DNA of 45,852 nucleotides, from contig CASFXH010000020.1 of NCBI GenBank assembly GCA_949298575.1, positions 1 to 45,852 on the forward strand. The letters run 5' to 3'. Below, piece by piece: positions 1 through 8,477 of the stretch (the stretch's first letter is position 1; each line of letters opens with the position of its first letter). The notes under the pieces are model-generated. The model made no database searches. It was not told where the DNA came from and worked only from the letters and a program-made list of their open reading frames with translations. The DNA is from an uncultured Parabacteroides sp. GTDB lineage: Bacteria > Bacteroidota > Bacteroidia > Bacteroidales > Tannerellaceae. Position numbers and translations under genes: made by a program.

Positions 1-77
1 TTCCCATCCCGAACAGAGAAGTTAAGCCCCGTCACGCCGATGGTACTGCCGAAAGGTGGGAGAGTAGGTAGCCGCCG
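1..77 (+). rRNA. rrf: 5S ribosomal RNA, 3' part
   Basis: The first 77 bases match the 3' two thirds of a bacterial 5S rRNA: the CCGAACAGAGAAGTTAAGC block (loop B/helix III), then GATGGTACTGC and the GGTGGGAGAGTAGGT segment that closes helices IV/V. The 5' end lies outside the window. A hairpin with a T-run follows 20 bases later, so this is the end of an rRNA operon transcribed rightwards. Confidence 0.96.
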
Positions 78-96
78 TTTTTATAGAAAAGGAGAG

Positions 97-129
97 AAGC
101 CTCCATCCAGCGTTGGATGGGGGCTTTTT
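97..129 (+). terminator. Rho-independent terminator of the rRNA operon
   Basis: A 13-bp stem (97-109 pairing with 114-126, one G:U pair) with a four-base loop is followed directly by T residues to 129. It lies just downstream of the 5S rRNA and in its orientation. Confidence 0.9.
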
Positions 130-457
130 CGTTGTTGTTCGCCAGCACGAACATTCTCTAGCTGAAGTCCATAACATGCCCGATAGCGGGAAATTTATAG
201 CTAAGAGCAAGGGTGCCTATCCTAAGCTGGAATCTGAAGCAAGTTGGAGCAAACTTCTGGCCTGACATATGAAAGCTTTATCGAAGTATAAGACCGCGAG
301 GTGGAGTTGAAGTTATAGCTATTTGGAACGCTTGATGCGAATAAAGCATGTATAAAGTGGTAATCGTTCCCTGAATATGTATTTATTAAGATACATGTAT
401 ATTGTTGGAGTAGATTAGTGATCCTGATTGTGCTCCAATCATGAAGATTTTATATTG

Positions 458-549
458 GGCATTATAAGTATGTTATATTAGGCATTATAAGAGCATTATA
501 CTGGGCATTATAAAGAGGTCATAATAGGCATTATAATCCGCCCTGAATA
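458..549. repeat. 23-bp intergenic array with GGCATTATAA heads
   Basis: GGCATTATAA begins at 458, 481, 504 and 527, exactly 23 bp apart; the rest of each unit is AT-rich and degenerate. The array sits in the 484-bp gap between the rRNA terminator and the minus-strand gene ending at 614. I see no gene in that gap. The same decamer, partly inverted, recurs at 37511-37593. Confidence 0.8.
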
Positions 550-570
550 CTAGGTGGTTATATATTAGTG

Positions 571-606
571 CGTCCAGGGAAAGACATGTATTCCTTTCCC
601 TGGACG
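571..606 (-). terminator. Perfect 13-bp hairpin downstream of the minus-strand operon
   Basis: 571-583 is the exact reverse complement of 594-606, with a 10-base loop. It begins eight bases beyond the stop codon at 614, so it probably ends transcription of the leftward operon. No clear U-run follows on the minus strand, so it could instead act as a 3'-end stabiliser. Confidence 0.65.
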
Positions 607-613
607 TGGATTG

Positions 614-1534
614 TTAGGCCTCGGCCCATTGTTTGCGCAGCAGGTCGATGGCGGCGGGTAGGGCGGTTGTACGATCGCCTTTACAGCCACACTCGAAGCT
701 GACGTATTTATCGTATTTGAGCATTTTTAAGGCGCGGAAGCCTTCGATGTAGTTGTCAACCTCTCCATCTTCGCCCGGCATGTTGCGGCTGCCTCGGCTT
801 GCCACGTGGACGTGTTGCAGATAAGGACCGGCTGAAAGGAATGCTCCCATGTCGGAGGTTTCTTCCCAAGTCATGTGCCAAAAATCCCCCATGCATTTAA
901 CTCCAGGGTTGTTTATATCCCGGCAAAGGGAAGCGGCGTCGGCCACTTGCCGGAGATAAAAGCACTCGCGCCGGTTGAGAGGCTCGAAGATGACAGTCGT
1001 CCCATGTTGTGCGGCGAAGGTACCCATCTCGTTGAATTGCTCGCAGAGGAAGTCGCGCGTTTCCATCGTGTGGGGCAATACGGGGACTTGGCTGCTGAAG
1101 GCGGGGACGATGATGACTCCTACGGAGCCCAGCTCACCAGCCGCCGTGATAATCTCCTTCATGGTATCCATGCATTGCTTGCGGACTTCGGGCTTGGTTG
1201 AGAGGATGAATCCTTCAAAGCCAGCGCAGATGGCGCTTACTTTAATATTCCGGCCGTTCAAGGCTTGTTGGATTTCTTTCACACGGTCTTTCAAGCCACC
1301 GCCATGCGGTTCGAGGCCGACGACGCCCAGCTGTTCCATCAGGTCGAGTTTCTCGTTGAGGGTCTCGCCGGGGACCACGCTCTCTTGCAGAGAGAGCTTC
1401 AGCGGGAGTTCAGGCTCGGCTACGGATGCCTGCGTTTGCTCGCCCGTCGTGGGTTGGCCTGAGCAGGAAGCTAGGAGCGCCCCGCTCATTGACAGGGCTG
1501 CTCCTTTGAGAAAGTTTCTTCTAGTCAACGCCAT
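614..1534 (-). CDS. Tat-exported sugar phosphate isomerase/epimerase-like TIM-barrel lipoprotein
   Basis: The 306-residue protein belongs to the AP-endonuclease-2/xylose-isomerase-like TIM-barrel family (IolE/hydroxypyruvate-isomerase type). The N terminus has a twin-arginine signal (TRRNFLKG, residues 4-11) and a lipobox (LLASC, Cys24), so it is probably an exported, lipidated protein. Segments that usually supply metal ligands are visible: VIFEPLNR, GDFWHM, HVHVASRGS and SFECG near the end. The gene lies four bases downstream of an exported Gfo/Idh/MocA oxidoreductase. This pairing is common in Bacteroidetes, where such enzymes work together on keto-sugars or modified glycosides. A joint role in periplasmic sugar oxidation/isomerisation is inferred; the substrate cannot be read from the sequence. 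Confidence 0.85.
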   Translation of the reverse strand: MALTRRNFLKGAALSMSGALLASCSGQPTTGEQTQASVAEPELPLKLSLQESVVPGETLNEKLDLMEQLGVVGLEPHGGGLKDRVKEIQQALNGRNIKVSAICAGFEGFILSTKPEVRKQCMDTMKEIITAAGELGSVGVIIVPAFSSQVPVLPHTMETRDFLCEQFNEMGTFAAQHGTTVIFEPLNRRECFYLRQVADAASLCRDINNPGVKCMGDFWHMTWEETSDMGAFLSAGPYLQHVHVASRGSRNMPGEDGEVDNYIEGFRALKMLKYDKYVSFECGCKGDRTTALPAAIDLLRKQWAEA

Positions 1535-1537
1535 ACA

Positions 1538-2917
1538 CTACTTCTTTTCTTGGGCAGTACCGGGGACGGCAACCGTAAAGCCACTCATATCCATCTTACC
1601 CAGGTTCAAATCTTTTGGGGTGTAATCCAAAGGAGAAGCGGTCATGGCTTCCCAAGTCGTCTCCGCGCCGGTGTAAGCTGACTCGCGTCCCATGATGGCG
1701 GCCATGTTCGATACGGCTGTCTCGCTGGCTTGCTCGATGGGTTGCCCTGCGCGGATGCAGTTGATCCAGTTGACATGCTCCAGTGTGTAGGGATCGGTTT
1801 GCTTGTAATTCGCTTGTTCCGCCTCGCTGTCGTATTTCCACACGACATTGCCCGCGAGATCCTTGATCTCCATTGTTGAGCTATCCCATGAACCTTTCGT
1901 GCCCTGGATGAACTCACTTACGTTGTTTGCGCAGCCATCTATTTGGCGGCACATGCTATGAAGATGAATCCCGTTTTCCATTGTGAAGTCTACGCTAAAG
2001 TTATCGTATTGGTCGCCCGTAATACGGCGTTGGCGAGACCCGAAAGCAACAGCCTTTGCCGGTCTGAGGCCGCTGAACCAAGTGAAGACATCGATGTTGT
2101 GGACATGTTGTTCCACGATATGGTCTCCTGAAAGCCATTTCCAGTTGACCCAGTCCTTGATCATGTACTCACAGTCGTTCCAGCCTTGCTGGCGCTCGCG
2201 ATACCAGAGCATATTCTGGTTCCAATAAACGGCACCTCCGGTGATCTCGCCAATCGCGCCTTCCATGATCTTCTTATACGATTCGACATAGCTGCGTTGG
2301 TGATGGCGTTGGGTACCGGTTACGACGCAAAGGTTTTTCGCTGCCGCTTGTTTGGCCGTAGCCATGATCAAGCGGTATCCGACGGGATCCACGCATATGG
2401 GTTTCTCCAGGAATGAATGCTTGCCCTTTTCTGTGGCGTATTGGAAATGAGTCGGACGGAAGAAAGGTGGTGTCGCGATGATAACGACATCAACTCCGCT
2501 ATCGATTACTTGTTTATAGGCGTCAAGTCCAACAAAGCGCTTGTCTGCAGGTATGTCGATTTGTTTCTCGTCTTTCAGCTTTTTGGCCAGTTCGTCTACA
2601 CGCTCTTGGAATGTATCCCCTAGGGCGGTAATGGTGACACCATTCGCCGCGGCCAGGAAGTTGAACGCCGCGCCTGAGCCACGTCCACCACAGCCGATGA
2701 CGCCCGCTTTCAGCTCACGTCCGTCGTTGGCCATGTCTGGTAATTCGGGAATATAATAAGAACCCGGTTCCTTCAAGGGTTTCTGCGCGCTCTCGGCGCC
2801 ACCTCCACCGCATGAGGTTAATACCATACCGCTGCCGGTACCGATGGCGCCCAGCGCGCCTGCCATGGCGGAACTCTTGAGGAAGGTCCGTCGGCTAATT
2901 GCATTCTCTTTCTTCAT
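1538..2917 (-). CDS. Tat-exported Gfo/Idh/MocA family oxidoreductase
   Basis: The 459-residue protein starts with a Tat signal (SRRTFLK, residues 8-14) and a Cys (LTSCGG) that may be lipidated. A Rossmann NAD(P)-binding motif follows (VIGCGGRGSG, about residues 73-82), then the EKP motif typical of the Gfo/Idh/MocA family (FLEKPICVDP) and the C-terminal alpha/beta domain with conserved HNIDVFTW and GTKGSW segments. Family members oxidise or reduce sugar hydroxyls using tightly bound NAD(P). Export through Tat would carry the protein folded with its cofactor. It is the middle gene of a leftward operon, between a cytochrome/SUMF1 fusion and a TIM-barrel isomerase. The sugar substrate is unknown. 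Confidence 0.9.
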   Translation of the reverse strand: MKKENAISRRTFLKSSAMAGALGAIGTGSGMVLTSCGGGGAESAQKPLKEPGSYYIPELPDMANDGRELKAGVIGCGGRGSGAAFNFLAAANGVTITALGDTFQERVDELAKKLKDEKQIDIPADKRFVGLDAYKQVIDSGVDVVIIATPPFFRPTHFQYATEKGKHSFLEKPICVDPVGYRLIMATAKQAAAKNLCVVTGTQRHHQRSYVESYKKIMEGAIGEITGGAVYWNQNMLWYRERQQGWNDCEYMIKDWVNWKWLSGDHIVEQHVHNIDVFTWFSGLRPAKAVAFGSRQRRITGDQYDNFSVDFTMENGIHLHSMCRQIDGCANNVSEFIQGTKGSWDSSTMEIKDLAGNVVWKYDSEAEQANYKQTDPYTLEHVNWINCIRAGQPIEQASETAVSNMAAIMGRESAYTGAETTWEAMTASPLDYTPKDLNLGKMDMSGFTVAVPGTAQEKK

Positions 2918-2977
2918 GATATGTGTCTATATTTTAATGATGTAATAATGGATCTTCAAATAAAAGGACTATGGGGT

Positions 2978-4552
2978 TCATTGAGGGTTATCGCAGACTA
3001 CCCGGAAGCCGATACCTTTCACGTCGGAGTACCACCAAATACTCTTCGGTTGTTGGGGATCTGTTTTCAGCCAAGCATCATGTTGTGTATGGCTTCGTGC
3101 CGCGCAACGGACATCTGCCGCGTCAGAAGCGTAATATCCTCCGCGAACTACCCATTCTTCTCCTTCCGTATTTATGGGGTTTTCCACTCCATCTGCCCAT
3201 TTGCCATAGGCGTCGGGTGTATATTTGTCCGCGCAATATTCCATCACGTTACCCAACATATTTTTCAATCCAAAAGGATTGGCTTCGACCGCCGAGGGTT
3301 CTTGGGTACGGTTGCCGCTGTTGTTCGCGAAGATCACGAAAGGGGTGATGCCCTCGATATCCGCCTTGAAAAACTTTCGCCAAAAGCCTTGGTTGGAATA
3401 ATCCTTTGGACTTCCCTCAAAAAAGTAGGGTGTGCTTGTTCCTCCCCGTGCGGCGTACTCCCATTCGGCCTCTGTCGGGAGGCGGTAGTGCTTGCCTGTT
3501 TTCTTCGAGAGCCATTGGCAGAATGTTTCTGCCGCGTAGTGGGTCATTGTGATAGCGGGACGGTTGCCACTACCCCATCCTTGATCCGGAAAACCGAAAG
3601 GAGGAGTCGGGCCTGAGATCGCGTCGACATTCGGGTCGCTGTTATTGGCATAGACTTGTTCAGGAGGAGTCCTGCCCTCGCTCATCGTTTGGCCATAAAA
3701 AGCCCAATACTGATCCCATGTAACTTCTACCTCAGCCATAAAGAAGGGACTGATGGCGACTTCACGGGTCGGGGACTCGTCGGGCTGGTGGAAAGGTTCG
3801 TCGGCCGTACTACCGATACGGAAAGTACCTCCCGGGATAGCCCGCATTTGGAAAGAGACCATCGTGCCTGGTATTTGCTCGACGAAATCTTTGAAGCCCT
3901 CGATTTTTCCGGGTTCTTTATAAAGTAAGCTGGAGTCGATGGGGGTTGTGGAGGCTGTGAGACGCTCGAGGCCCGTCATGCGTGAGTGGCTGTAGTTCGG
4001 GTTGTAGTGCCCCGCGTCGAGGTGGCAACTGATGCATTGGAGATCGAGTTTTTCTTCATTCTCCTCATAATAAAGGTGAGCCGTCACGCCGTCGTCCGTT
4101 ACGCCTTCGGGAAAGAGGTTCTGGTGGCAGTCCTTGCATGCCTCGTTAGGGATATAGGTCACGGCATGCGCGAGTTCCGACATCGCGTCCCAATCCATGT
4201 TGGCGGTGTCCTTCGTCACGTAAGCCCAAAGGTCACGTAGGCCGAGGCTGGCCTTGGCTGTATAGTGTGCCCACGTATCGCTTTGGGGCGGTAGGTGACA
4301 CTCTACGCAGTGGGTTTTCACGCCGCTTCCGTTGTTGACATGCTTGGAAAGTTTCCAGCTAGTTTCGACATGTGGGTGGACATGGCAGATCGTGCACGAC
4401 TCGTCACTCGACAGGTAAACAGAGCCTTTATACATCGCTCCCACCAGTACAGCCCCAAAAACCAAGCCAAGGGTGAATAGAAATCCACCCCGTCGTAAAA
4501 AAGGACGTTTCTTCTCGTTTTTTTCATCTCGATAGTTACTCCTGAATCTCAT
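2978..4552 (-). CDS. Tetraheme NapC/NrfH-type cytochrome fused to a SUMF1 (FGE-like) domain
   Basis: I start this 524-residue protein at the Met preceding RFRSNY, 21 codons inside the longest open frame, because a basic N terminus and one membrane helix (about residues 22-41) then follow. Four CxxCH heme motifs lie at residues 53-57, 82-86, 139-143 and 173-177, the number and layout of membrane-anchored NapC/NrfH quinol-oxidising cytochromes. Residues about 232-520 form a formylglycine-generating-enzyme-like SUMF1 domain (IPGGTFRIGS, RLPTEAEWEYAARGG, NMLGNVMEYCAD, VVRGGYY, GFRVV). Only one Cys lies near the usual catalytic pair (VRCAAR), and no sulfatase is nearby, so a structural role is likelier than formylglycine synthesis. 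The 60-bp gap to the oxidoreductase gene suggests one operon. Confidence 0.88.
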   Translation of the reverse strand: MRFRSNYRDEKNEKKRPFLRRGGFLFTLGLVFGAVLVGAMYKGSVYLSSDESCTICHVHPHVETSWKLSKHVNNGSGVKTHCVECHLPPQSDTWAHYTAKASLGLRDLWAYVTKDTANMDWDAMSELAHAVTYIPNEACKDCHQNLFPEGVTDDGVTAHLYYEENEEKLDLQCISCHLDAGHYNPNYSHSRMTGLERLTASTTPIDSSLLYKEPGKIEGFKDFVEQIPGTMVSFQMRAIPGGTFRIGSTADEPFHQPDESPTREVAISPFFMAEVEVTWDQYWAFYGQTMSEGRTPPEQVYANNSDPNVDAISGPTPPFGFPDQGWGSGNRPAITMTHYAAETFCQWLSKKTGKHYRLPTEAEWEYAARGGTSTPYFFEGSPKDYSNQGFWRKFFKADIEGITPFVIFANNSGNRTQEPSAVEANPFGLKNMLGNVMEYCADKYTPDAYGKWADGVENPINTEGEEWVVRGGYYASDAADVRCAARSHTQHDAWLKTDPQQPKSIWWYSDVKGIGFRVVCDNPQ

Positions 4553-4601
4553 GATATGATATACGCTATATAAATGATCCGTTTGTTTCCGTATGGGTGC
4601 G

Positions 4602-4609
4602 TAAAAGTA
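4602..4609 (-). promoter_or_regulatory. Possible -7 box for the leftward cytochrome operon
   Basis: Read on the minus strand this is TACTTTTA, one mismatch from the Bacteroidetes -7 consensus TAnnTTTG, about 50 bases upstream of the chosen start at 4552. I see no convincing -33 TTTG at the right distance. Confidence 0.3.
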
Positions 4610-4671
4610 CAACAATTTGTTTGGAAGATGGAAGAAAAATTAAAATTTTTCTTTATTGGTTTCCCTGTTTT

Positions 4672-4803
4672 GTACGTCCGCAGGCGATGCCCTACGCTTG
4701 CGCAACCATCGGCCAACGCTTGCGGACGTGTAGGCTTACGCTTGCGCAGGCGTTGGGCAACGATACCGCATGCGTAAGGCGATGGTCGCGGAACCTGATA
4801 CAG
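4672..4803. repeat. 22-bp repeat array, locus A (six units)
   Basis: Six units start at 4672, 4694, 4716, 4738, 4760 and 4782, exactly 22 bp apart. Most carry a core near ACGCTTGCGCAGGC followed by a TNGGC-type tail. The array fills the gap between the divergent operons starting at 4552 and 4933. Units of the same consensus recur at 33145-33254 and 37962-38049, so this is a dispersed family. Apart from this array and the two candidate -7 boxes, I see nothing in the 380-bp gap. Confidence 0.85.
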
Positions 4804-4874
4804 GTTATGCTTTCACTTTCGTGCCCGCTTTTTTCGCTTTACTTCTTTTTTATCGCTCTTTTGAAAAAAAGACG

Positions 4875-4882
4875 TAATTTTG
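4875..4882 (+). promoter_or_regulatory. Bacteroidetes -7 promoter box for the 25-kb locus
   Basis: TAATTTTG matches the TAnnTTTG consensus exactly and lies 50 bases upstream of the first ATG (4933). A TTTG at 4860-4863 is only 11 bases away, shorter than the usual spacer; the expected -33 position is a T-rich stretch. This is the only good promoter I see before the 18-gene run. Confidence 0.5.
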
Positions 4883-4932
4883 TAATTGCGATTCAGCGCG
4901 ATGATGTTTTTTAGCGCATCAAGAAAAAAGAG

Positions 4933-5655
4933 ATGACACACACCCGATTCATTATATGTTCCTGCGCCTCGAGGACGTTTATCCCTGTGGCGCGCGTCGT
5001 CGGCCTCGCCGCTCAGCTTCGGTACTTTGGAGCGCGGGTGGCGATGGTCGGCGATCTTTGTCGAATGGTTGAGCAAAGCGAGGAGAGCCTGGCCAACGTG
5101 GCGGGAGCCGCGATCGTTGCCTGCCACTCGCGGGCCGTTCGTGCCCTTCTGGCTTCACGGGGCCTGGAGGCAGGCGAAATAATCGATATCCGTTCGCTTG
5201 ATATAGCTGAAGCCCTCGCTAAAGAGGGTCTCTCGCCTGCTCCCGAGGAGGAGCTTGCGCCTTTCCTCGAGGAAGCTCGGAGCGAGTTCAAGCGGTTCGC
5301 CCCGGAGGTAGGTCATGACGCTTGGTTCCCGGCAATCGACCGCGAGCGGTGTGTCGACTGTGGCCGATGTCTCGAGTTTTGCCTCTTTGGTGTCTACAGT
5401 CGCGAGGGTCGGCATGTTGTCGTTAGCGACCCCGGTCAGTGTAAGAATAACTGTCCCGCGTGCGCACGTGTCTGCCCGGAGCGTGCCGTGGTGTTTCCGA
5501 AATACACAAAGTCACCCATCAATGGGGGGCTCGATGATGAGGAAGGCCTCTCCGCTCTTGACCCCTCGGCGCTCTATGCGGAGGCGCTCCGTACACGCCT
5601 CCAACAACGGCGAGCCAGTGTGGCTTTATTAAAAGAAAAGAAATCACGAGAATGA
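4933..5655 (+). CDS. Two-cluster 4Fe-4S ferredoxin-domain protein
   Basis: The 240-residue protein has two binding motifs in its C-terminal half: C140-x2-C143-x2-C146-x3-C150 and C170-x3-C174-x2-C177-x3-C181-Pro, typical of bacterial ferredoxins. Residues about 5-110 form an alpha/beta region with Cys at 9, 11, 43 and 64 that I do not recognise. No signal peptide or membrane segment is visible, so it should be cytoplasmic. It is the first gene of the long locus, and its stop overlaps the start of the radical SAM gene (ATGA), so the two are probably translationally coupled. The likely job is to supply electrons to that enzyme; this is an inference from position. AAAGAG just upstream is a plausible ribosome-binding site. 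Confidence 0.85.
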   Translation: MTHTRFIICSCASRTFIPVARVVGLAAQLRYFGARVAMVGDLCRMVEQSEESLANVAGAAIVACHSRAVRALLASRGLEAGEIIDIRSLDIAEALAKEGLSPAPEEELAPFLEEARSEFKRFAPEVGHDAWFPAIDRERCVDCGRCLEFCLFGVYSREGRHVVVSDPGQCKNNCPACARVCPERAVVFPKYTKSPINGGLDDEEGLSALDPSALYAEALRTRLQQRRASVALLKEKKSRE

Positions 5656-6869
5656 AGAAGACTAGCTACATAGCGTTTGCCCGAGCCATGGGCAGGATTC
5701 CGCTGACGTGTCGGCCGAGGGTGACGTGGAAGCTCGTGCATACTTTCGCCTTGCCCGCTGCCCGTGCTCTTCAGGCATTTGAACGCCGTCAAGCCGCGGG
5801 CGAGCCTTTCTTTCCTGCTTTCTTGATGATCTCGATTACGGAGCGGTGCAACCTTGCTTGTTCTGGTTGCTGGGTTACAAGGGGTGGACGAAAAAGTCTA
5901 AGCCTCGAACAGCTTGACGGTATTATCCGCGAGACAAAGCGGCGAGGTTGCCGTTTCATTGGTCTCCTTGGTGGCGAGCCTCTGCTCTACAAGGGCCTTC
6001 TCAACCTTATCGAGCGCCATGCGGACTGCTACTTTCAGCTCTTCACCAATGGTCACCTTTTGACCGACGAAGTGGCTCGGCGTCTAGCCCGCGCAGGCAA
6101 TGTCACGCCCCTTCTGAGCGTCGAGGGCCTGGAAGAGGAAAGCGATCGGCGGCGTCATGGGCAAGACGTCTTCAACCATACCCTGCGAGGTGTCCATGCT
6201 TGTCGGCGGGCGGGTCTTTTCTTCGGCTTGGCTGCCAGTATTTGCCGGAGTAATTACCATGAGTTACTAACGCGTGAATATTTGGAACGGGCGGCTCGCC
6301 TTGGCGCGCATTATCTCTGGTACTATATCTACCGTCCGGTTGGTGCTGATCCCCAGCCCGACAATGCTCTGACGGCTGAAGAGATCCGAGGCTTCCGACG
6401 CTTTCTCGTCGAGCAACGGCAAGACGCTCCCCTTCTTCTTATCGAAACATATTGGGACGCGGATGGTCACGCTCTCTGCCCCGGGGCGACGGGGATGAGC
6501 CATCACATTTCGCCTTCGGGTGCGCTCGAATTTTGTCCTCCCATACAGATGGCGAAAGATTGGATCGGATCGACGGGGCAAGACGTGGGACGGCTTTTCG
6601 AAAGTTCGGTCTTCCTGGCCGATTTCCGACGCATGGTCGCTTCGACCACCCGTGGCTGTCTTCTCCTCGAAGATCCGGTCTCCTTGGCCGACTTTCTGGA
6701 GTATCACCACGCCCAAGACACCACCTCGCGGCAGACCGTCATGCGAGAGTACCGTCAAATGCGTCCTCGTCCAGGTCACGACCTTGGCGCCGACGCCATG
6801 CCTGAGGCCAACCCGTTCTACCGATGGCTGAAACGCCGTTATTTCTTTGGTTTCGGAGCCTACGGTTAA
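5652..6869 (+). CDS. Radical SAM enzyme
   Basis: The 405-residue protein carries the radical SAM cluster motif C66-x3-C70-x2-C73 in the context SITERCNLACSGCW and the SAM-contacting GGEP at 107-110. Further Cys residues near HALCPG and LEFCPP may bind a second cluster, as in SPASM/twitch proteins. No transmembrane segment is evident. It lies between a ferredoxin-type protein and a polyprenyl synthase fusion, in an operon with a squalene-hopene-cyclase-like enzyme. A role in modifying an isoprenoid is therefore attractive; HpnH of hopanoid synthesis is a precedent for a radical SAM enzyme acting on a cyclised terpenoid. I cannot show close relationship to HpnH, so peptide or cofactor modification remains possible. 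Confidence 0.9.
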   Translation: MKKTSYIAFARAMGRIPLTCRPRVTWKLVHTFALPAARALQAFERRQAAGEPFFPAFLMISITERCNLACSGCWVTRGGRKSLSLEQLDGIIRETKRRGCRFIGLLGGEPLLYKGLLNLIERHADCYFQLFTNGHLLTDEVARRLARAGNVTPLLSVEGLEEESDRRRHGQDVFNHTLRGVHACRRAGLFFGLAASICRSNYHELLTREYLERAARLGAHYLWYYIYRPVGADPQPDNALTAEEIRGFRRFLVEQRQDAPLLLIETYWDADGHALCPGATGMSHHISPSGALEFCPPIQMAKDWIGSTGQDVGRLFESSVFLADFRRMVASTTRGCLLLEDPVSLADFLEYHHAQDTTSRQTVMREYRQMRPRPGHDLGADAMPEANPFYRWLKRRYFFGFGAYG

Positions 6870-6897
6870 TATATAATAATGTAATAGAAATAAGCTC

Positions 6898-8466
6898 ATG
6901 GAAGCAGCATCTCATATTCCCTATCAGGCCCCCGCCTCCGTTCCGGAGCGCGTTCGTCTTCGTCAAGCCCTTGATCGGCTCACCCGCGAGGCGGCATTAA
7001 CCCCACCTCTCTCGCTCAACGAACTGACAGAGCGGGCTGACGCTTTCTTGTGCGCTGAAGGTTTAGGGGAAGAATTGCGAGGCTGGGTGATGGTCGAGAT
7101 TCACAACAGTGTCTGGCGATCTTTTGTCGCGGGGATCCCTGCCGCTAAACGGCTTCTACTCCTTCCTCAATGTTTGCGTGACTCAAGGCGCTGCGAGGCA
7201 GAGATCGACGAGCTAGGGCTCCTTTGTCACCAATGTGGCCGCTGTGCCATCACCGGTCTCCAAGATAGGGCCGACGAACTGGGCTCGATGAGCATCGTGG
7301 CCGAGGGCTTTACCGCGGTCATTGGCCTCATTGAGAGTGGAGCGGTCGACGCTGTGATCGGGGTGAGCTGTCTCGACTCGCTCGAGAAAGCCTTTCCTCT
7401 ACTTATCAAGAACGCTGTTCCCGGTTTAGCTGTCCCTCTTAATCGGGCCGGATGCCGTGACACGGAGGTCGACACGTTCTATGTTGACCAGCTTCTCAGT
7501 CTGCGGAGCGATACGGAAACTCGTCTTCTCGACTATCGTTACCTGAAAAGCGAGATCGAGCGTTGGTTTTCCCCTGAATCTATCCGTGCCCTCCACACCA
7601 ACCCGTCTGATCAGACCATGGCCATCGCTCTCGACTGGCTTGCCGCCGATGGTAAGCGCTGGCGGCCATATCTCTTGGCTGCCACTTACTTGGCTGTCAG
7701 TGGTGCTGACCGCTTCGATGAGCGTACCCGTTTAGCCGCTTTGGCCGTGGAGTGTTTCCATAAAGCTTCTTTGGTACACGATGACATTCAGGACAACGAC
7801 ACCTTGCGCTATGGGAAGGCGACACTCAACGCTTCCTATGGTACACCGATCGCTATTAATATCGGCGATGCTCTCCTAGGCAAGGGCTACCAGCTGTTGG
7901 CTCAAGCCGGGAACGTGGAACTACTTCAAGCTATCGCCGACTCCCATGTCGTCCTGTGTGAAGGCCAAGGGATGGAGCTAGGCTGGGACTTGGGCCGTGA
8001 TGGCCTGACGATGGATTTCGTCCTTGAGATCTATCGGAAGAAAACCGTTCCAGCCTTCGAGGTTTCCCTTCTGATGGGCGTGATCTGCGCTGGCGGTGAT
8101 CCCCAGCTTCGAACGCATTGTCACGCTTATTCGAACGCCTTGGGCATCGCTTACCAGCTCCAAGACGATCTTGAGGATTATGCTGAACCGACGCGTCCGT
8201 TGATCATGCGGCCCTCGGCCGTATTGGCTATCGTTTGTCAGCGGCTCGGAGCGGACGAGGCTTTCCTCCAAGCCCTTCGGACGACAGCCGATCTCAATGC
8301 CCTCCTTCACCAGCCAGCTTATGAGCCGACGCTCAACTGGGCCATTCAGGAGGTCCGTACCTTAATCAAACAATATCACCGGGAAGCTCAAGAGGTCTTG
8401 CGTCGGATCGACCAAGTCGAGCTCCGTCGTCTCCTCTTCCGGGTCACCGAACGAATCATCAAATAA
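6898..8466 (+). CDS. DUF116-polyprenyl diphosphate synthase fusion
   Basis: The 522-residue protein has two parts. Residues about 65-200 look like DUF116: a Cys-rich stretch (C92, C99, C110, C113, C116, in LCHQCGRCAI) that probably binds an iron-sulfur cluster, then the alternating alpha/beta segment VAEGFTAVIGLIESG. Residues about 215-522 are an all-alpha prenyl synthase with GKRWRPYL at 252-259, the first Asp-rich motif D295-D296-x2-D299 (HDDIQD) and the second D423-D424-x2-D427 (QDDLED). Both motifs are complete, so it should elongate prenyl diphosphates with isopentenyl diphosphate. The fusion ties chain synthesis to an iron-sulfur domain of unknown function. Product length is not predictable here. 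The cyclase pair starts 11 bases downstream. Confidence 0.9.
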   Translation: MEAASHIPYQAPASVPERVRLRQALDRLTREAALTPPLSLNELTERADAFLCAEGLGEELRGWVMVEIHNSVWRSFVAGIPAAKRLLLLPQCLRDSRRCEAEIDELGLLCHQCGRCAITGLQDRADELGSMSIVAEGFTAVIGLIESGAVDAVIGVSCLDSLEKAFPLLIKNAVPGLAVPLNRAGCRDTEVDTFYVDQLLSLRSDTETRLLDYRYLKSEIERWFSPESIRALHTNPSDQTMAIALDWLAADGKRWRPYLLAATYLAVSGADRFDERTRLAALAVECFHKASLVHDDIQDNDTLRYGKATLNASYGTPIAINIGDALLGKGYQLLAQAGNVELLQAIADSHVVLCEGQGMELGWDLGRDGLTMDFVLEIYRKKTVPAFEVSLLMGVICAGGDPQLRTHCHAYSNALGIAYQLQDDLEDYAEPTRPLIMRPSAVLAIVCQRLGADEAFLQALRTTADLNALLHQPAYEPTLNWAIQEVRTLIKQYHREAQEVLRRIDQVELRRLLFRVTERIIK

Positions 8467-8477
8467 TTCTATCGTTC

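Noticed and set aside
2978-3860. Sulfatase-activating formylglycine enzyme
   Set aside because: The SUMF1 fold is clear, but only one Cys lies near the catalytic region and no sulfatase is encoded nearby.
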